Of a stretch of 6,128 nucleotides of DNA, positions 5,858 through 6,128 are shown piece after piece. A model generated the notes under the pieces. It did not search any database. It was not told the origin of the DNA and saw only the letters and a program-made list of their open reading frames with translations. Source of the stretch: PUMD01 sp964599275. GTDB taxonomy: Bacteria > Bacillota > Sulfobacillia > SLMV01. The DNA is taken from the NCBI GenBank assembly GCA_964599275.1, contig CAZRFK010000098.1, forward strand, positions 1-6,128, in the 5' to 3' direction. How positions within the stretch are numbered: position 1 is the stretch's first letter; the number at the start of each line of letters is the position of its first letter. The position numbers and the translations under genes are program-made.

Positions 5858-6128
5858 TTAACGCGATTTTTGCGAACTAGAAAGAAGAAACTCCCGCACC
5901 TGTCTTATCGAACCTCCTGACTTGGCGGATAGAGGTAACACGGCTGCCTCAGGGAATTCTGACATCAGCTTCTCTTTGCCAATCCTCGCCCACGGTAAAT
6001 CCATTTTGTTTGCAACAATTCTGTATGCAGGTGTAGAGTAACTGTGAGACCCGAAAGAACCGTTTCTCCTGTTGTTGAGCCAATTCAACACCGAACTACC
6101 ATACTCTCCAATTTTCGGTGATTTTTCA
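5858..6128 (-). CDS. GTP-binding protein, C-terminal part (partial)
   Basis: Open frame from the right edge to TAA at 5858; 89 C-terminal residues are visible and the start lies outside the window. An internal GTG at 6091 is not a likely start because the frame continues upstream without a stop. RIVANKMDLP (visible residues 36-45) is a G4 motif (NKMD) after a short beta strand, and VLPLSAKSGGSI (63-74) is a G5 motif (SAK). The 23-residue distance between them is normal for TRAFAC-class GTPases, and the NKMDLP wording is common in the Obg group. The protein ends soon after G5, so it lacks the C-terminal domain of true Obg. The segment before G4 (SSVLNWLNNRRNGSFGSHSY) is Ser/Asn/Gly-rich and unlike the usual G3-G4 region. 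It is on the same strand as hflX but 334 bp away, so it need not be in the same operon. The exact family cannot be decided without the N-terminal half. Confidence 0.65.
   Translation of the reverse strand, partial: EKSPKIGEYGSSVLNWLNNRRNGSFGSHSYSTPAYRIVANKMDLPWARIGKEKLMSEFPEAAVLPLSAKSGGSIRQVREFLLSSSQKSR

Overview
The window looks like a chromosomal segment of a Clostridia-type Firmicute of moderate GC. The evidence is purine-rich Shine-Dalgarno sites, a Gram-positive LexA with perfect CGAAC-N4-GTTCG operators, a YneA-like SOS division inhibitor in place of SulA, an alpha-type (Bacillus/Clostridium) glutamine synthetase, and HflX. The species cannot be fixed from sequence alone. No mobile element, CRISPR array, tRNA or rRNA was seen.

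Layout. (1) Bases 1-811, minus strand: the N-terminal 270 residues of a membrane-anchored extracytoplasmic protein, with one TM helix, a stalk-like domain and a bacterial SH3 domain. It runs off the left edge. (2) 812-1055: AT-rich divergent intergenic region with a 13-bp direct repeat. (3) 1056-1364, plus: a small Pro/His-rich orphan protein, followed by a 34-bp perfect hairpin. (4) 1450-2608, plus: the SOS module. It holds a yneA-like LysM gene with two LexA boxes around its promoter, then lexA with its own LexA box overlapping the -35 element. (5) 2609-2881: lexA tail region containing a 100-N scaffold gap; the contig ends on either side share an exact 13-base dovetail, so the gap may be artificial. 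(6) 5523-2882, minus: hflX then glnA, 20 bp apart, a likely operon convergent with lexA and without glnR. (7) 5524-5857: non-coding leader with a long imperfect 54-nt hairpin, a short palindrome and a -10-like box. (8) 5858-6128, minus: the C-terminal 89 residues of a GTP-binding protein with G4 and G5 motifs, running off the right edge.

Functionally the centre is a compact DNA-damage circuit: LexA represses itself and a membrane-anchored division inhibitor. Beside it lies a nitrogen-assimilation/ribosome-rescue pair (glnA/hflX). Most genes belong to known families. The most notable points are the dual-operator yneA promoter, the hflX-glnA pair without glnR, an overlapping mini-ORF at the glnA start, the structured leader upstream of hflX, and the orphan Pro/His-rich gene. 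I did not find convincing evidence for a wholly new system.
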